From the NCBI GenBank assembly GCA_025331565.1, contig JAFREQ010000038.1:434001-498000 (forward strand): 64,000 bases of DNA, given 5' to 3'. The notes below the pieces were generated by a model, which saw nothing but the letters and a program-made list of their open reading frames with translations, had not been told where the DNA came from and did no database searches. The stretch is from Holacanthus passer (lineage: Eukaryota > Chordata > Actinopteri > Pomacanthidae). Each line of letters opens with the position of its first letter. Positions within the stretch are counted from its first letter, which is position 1. The translations under genes and the position numbers were made by a program. Below are positions 63,761-64,000 of this stretch, piece after piece.

Positions 63761-64000
63761 TAAGGAAGATTGATGTTTTGGACAAGTTCTTTGAATCATT
63801 CATTATAACAGAGGGTATGGCCACAGGCCTGTAGTGGTTTGGCTCTGATGGGTAAGGTTTTTTAGGAAAGATGACAATTGATGTCTTCTATATAACAGGG
63901 ATTGTTGACATACAGAGTGATCTGAGGAACAGCGTGTAAAGGATGGGTGTGGTAGAAACCCTGCCTGGTTAGAAGGGACTTGTAATCCAACTCATAAAAG
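63761..64000. other. Right edge of window, sik3 intron 1
   Basis: Nothing recognised in the last 240 bp. Confidence 0.5.

Overview
The window is vertebrate nuclear DNA, almost certainly from a ray-finned fish and probably a percomorph teleost. The evidence is short introns in compact genes, very many CA/TG microsatellites, several fish-type DNA transposon families (hAT with BED finger, Tc1-like, palindromic MITE-like repeats), and one CD3 gamma/delta gene where mammals have two. No prokaryotic, viral or CRISPR feature is visible.

Layout. (1) Positions 1-15750, minus strand: mpzl2 (myelin protein zero-like 2). The signal exon is at 15.7 kb, a 14.3 kb intron full of repeats follows, then two V-type Ig exons near 1.4-0.65 kb and a transmembrane exon cut by the window start. 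(2) 18029-20141, plus strand: cd3e, five coding exons. (3) 24471-26173, minus strand: a single CD3 gamma/delta gene, six coding exons, convergent with cd3e. (4) 28536-33281, minus strand: tmem25, eight coding exons. (5) 39973-57046, minus strand: sik3, 24 coding exons from the kinase beta3 strand to the stop; only the first coding exon lies beyond the right edge. The rest is introns, UTRs, microsatellites and transposon relics. All coding joins were worked out by eye from splice sites and family similarity. Phases agree across every join, giving 171 aa for CD3E, 184 aa for CD3 gamma/delta, 384 aa for TMEM25 and 1190 aa of SIK3.

How the genes relate. The block mpzl2(-) cd3e(+) cd3-gamma/delta(-) keeps the order and orientation of human 11q23.3. 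The two CD3 proteins are signalling subunits of the T-cell receptor complex: each has an Ig domain, a CxxC stalk, a transmembrane helix and one ITAM. mpzl2 encodes an adhesion protein of the myelin P0 family. tmem25 encodes an Ig-superfamily membrane protein, and sik3 an LKB1-activated kinase of the AMPK family; both map to 11q23.3 in human but are not neighbours of CD3 or of each other there.

Most notable observations: a roughly 0.5 kb segment that abuts the cd3e start is duplicated inside mpzl2 intron 1, flanked by about 30 bp direct repeats; the CD3 gamma/delta transmembrane helix has Asn where mammals have Asp/Glu; the acceptor of that same exon follows (TG)24 directly; and mpzl2 exon 2 has a diverged partial copy that keeps its splice donor. 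No wholly new biological system is evident.
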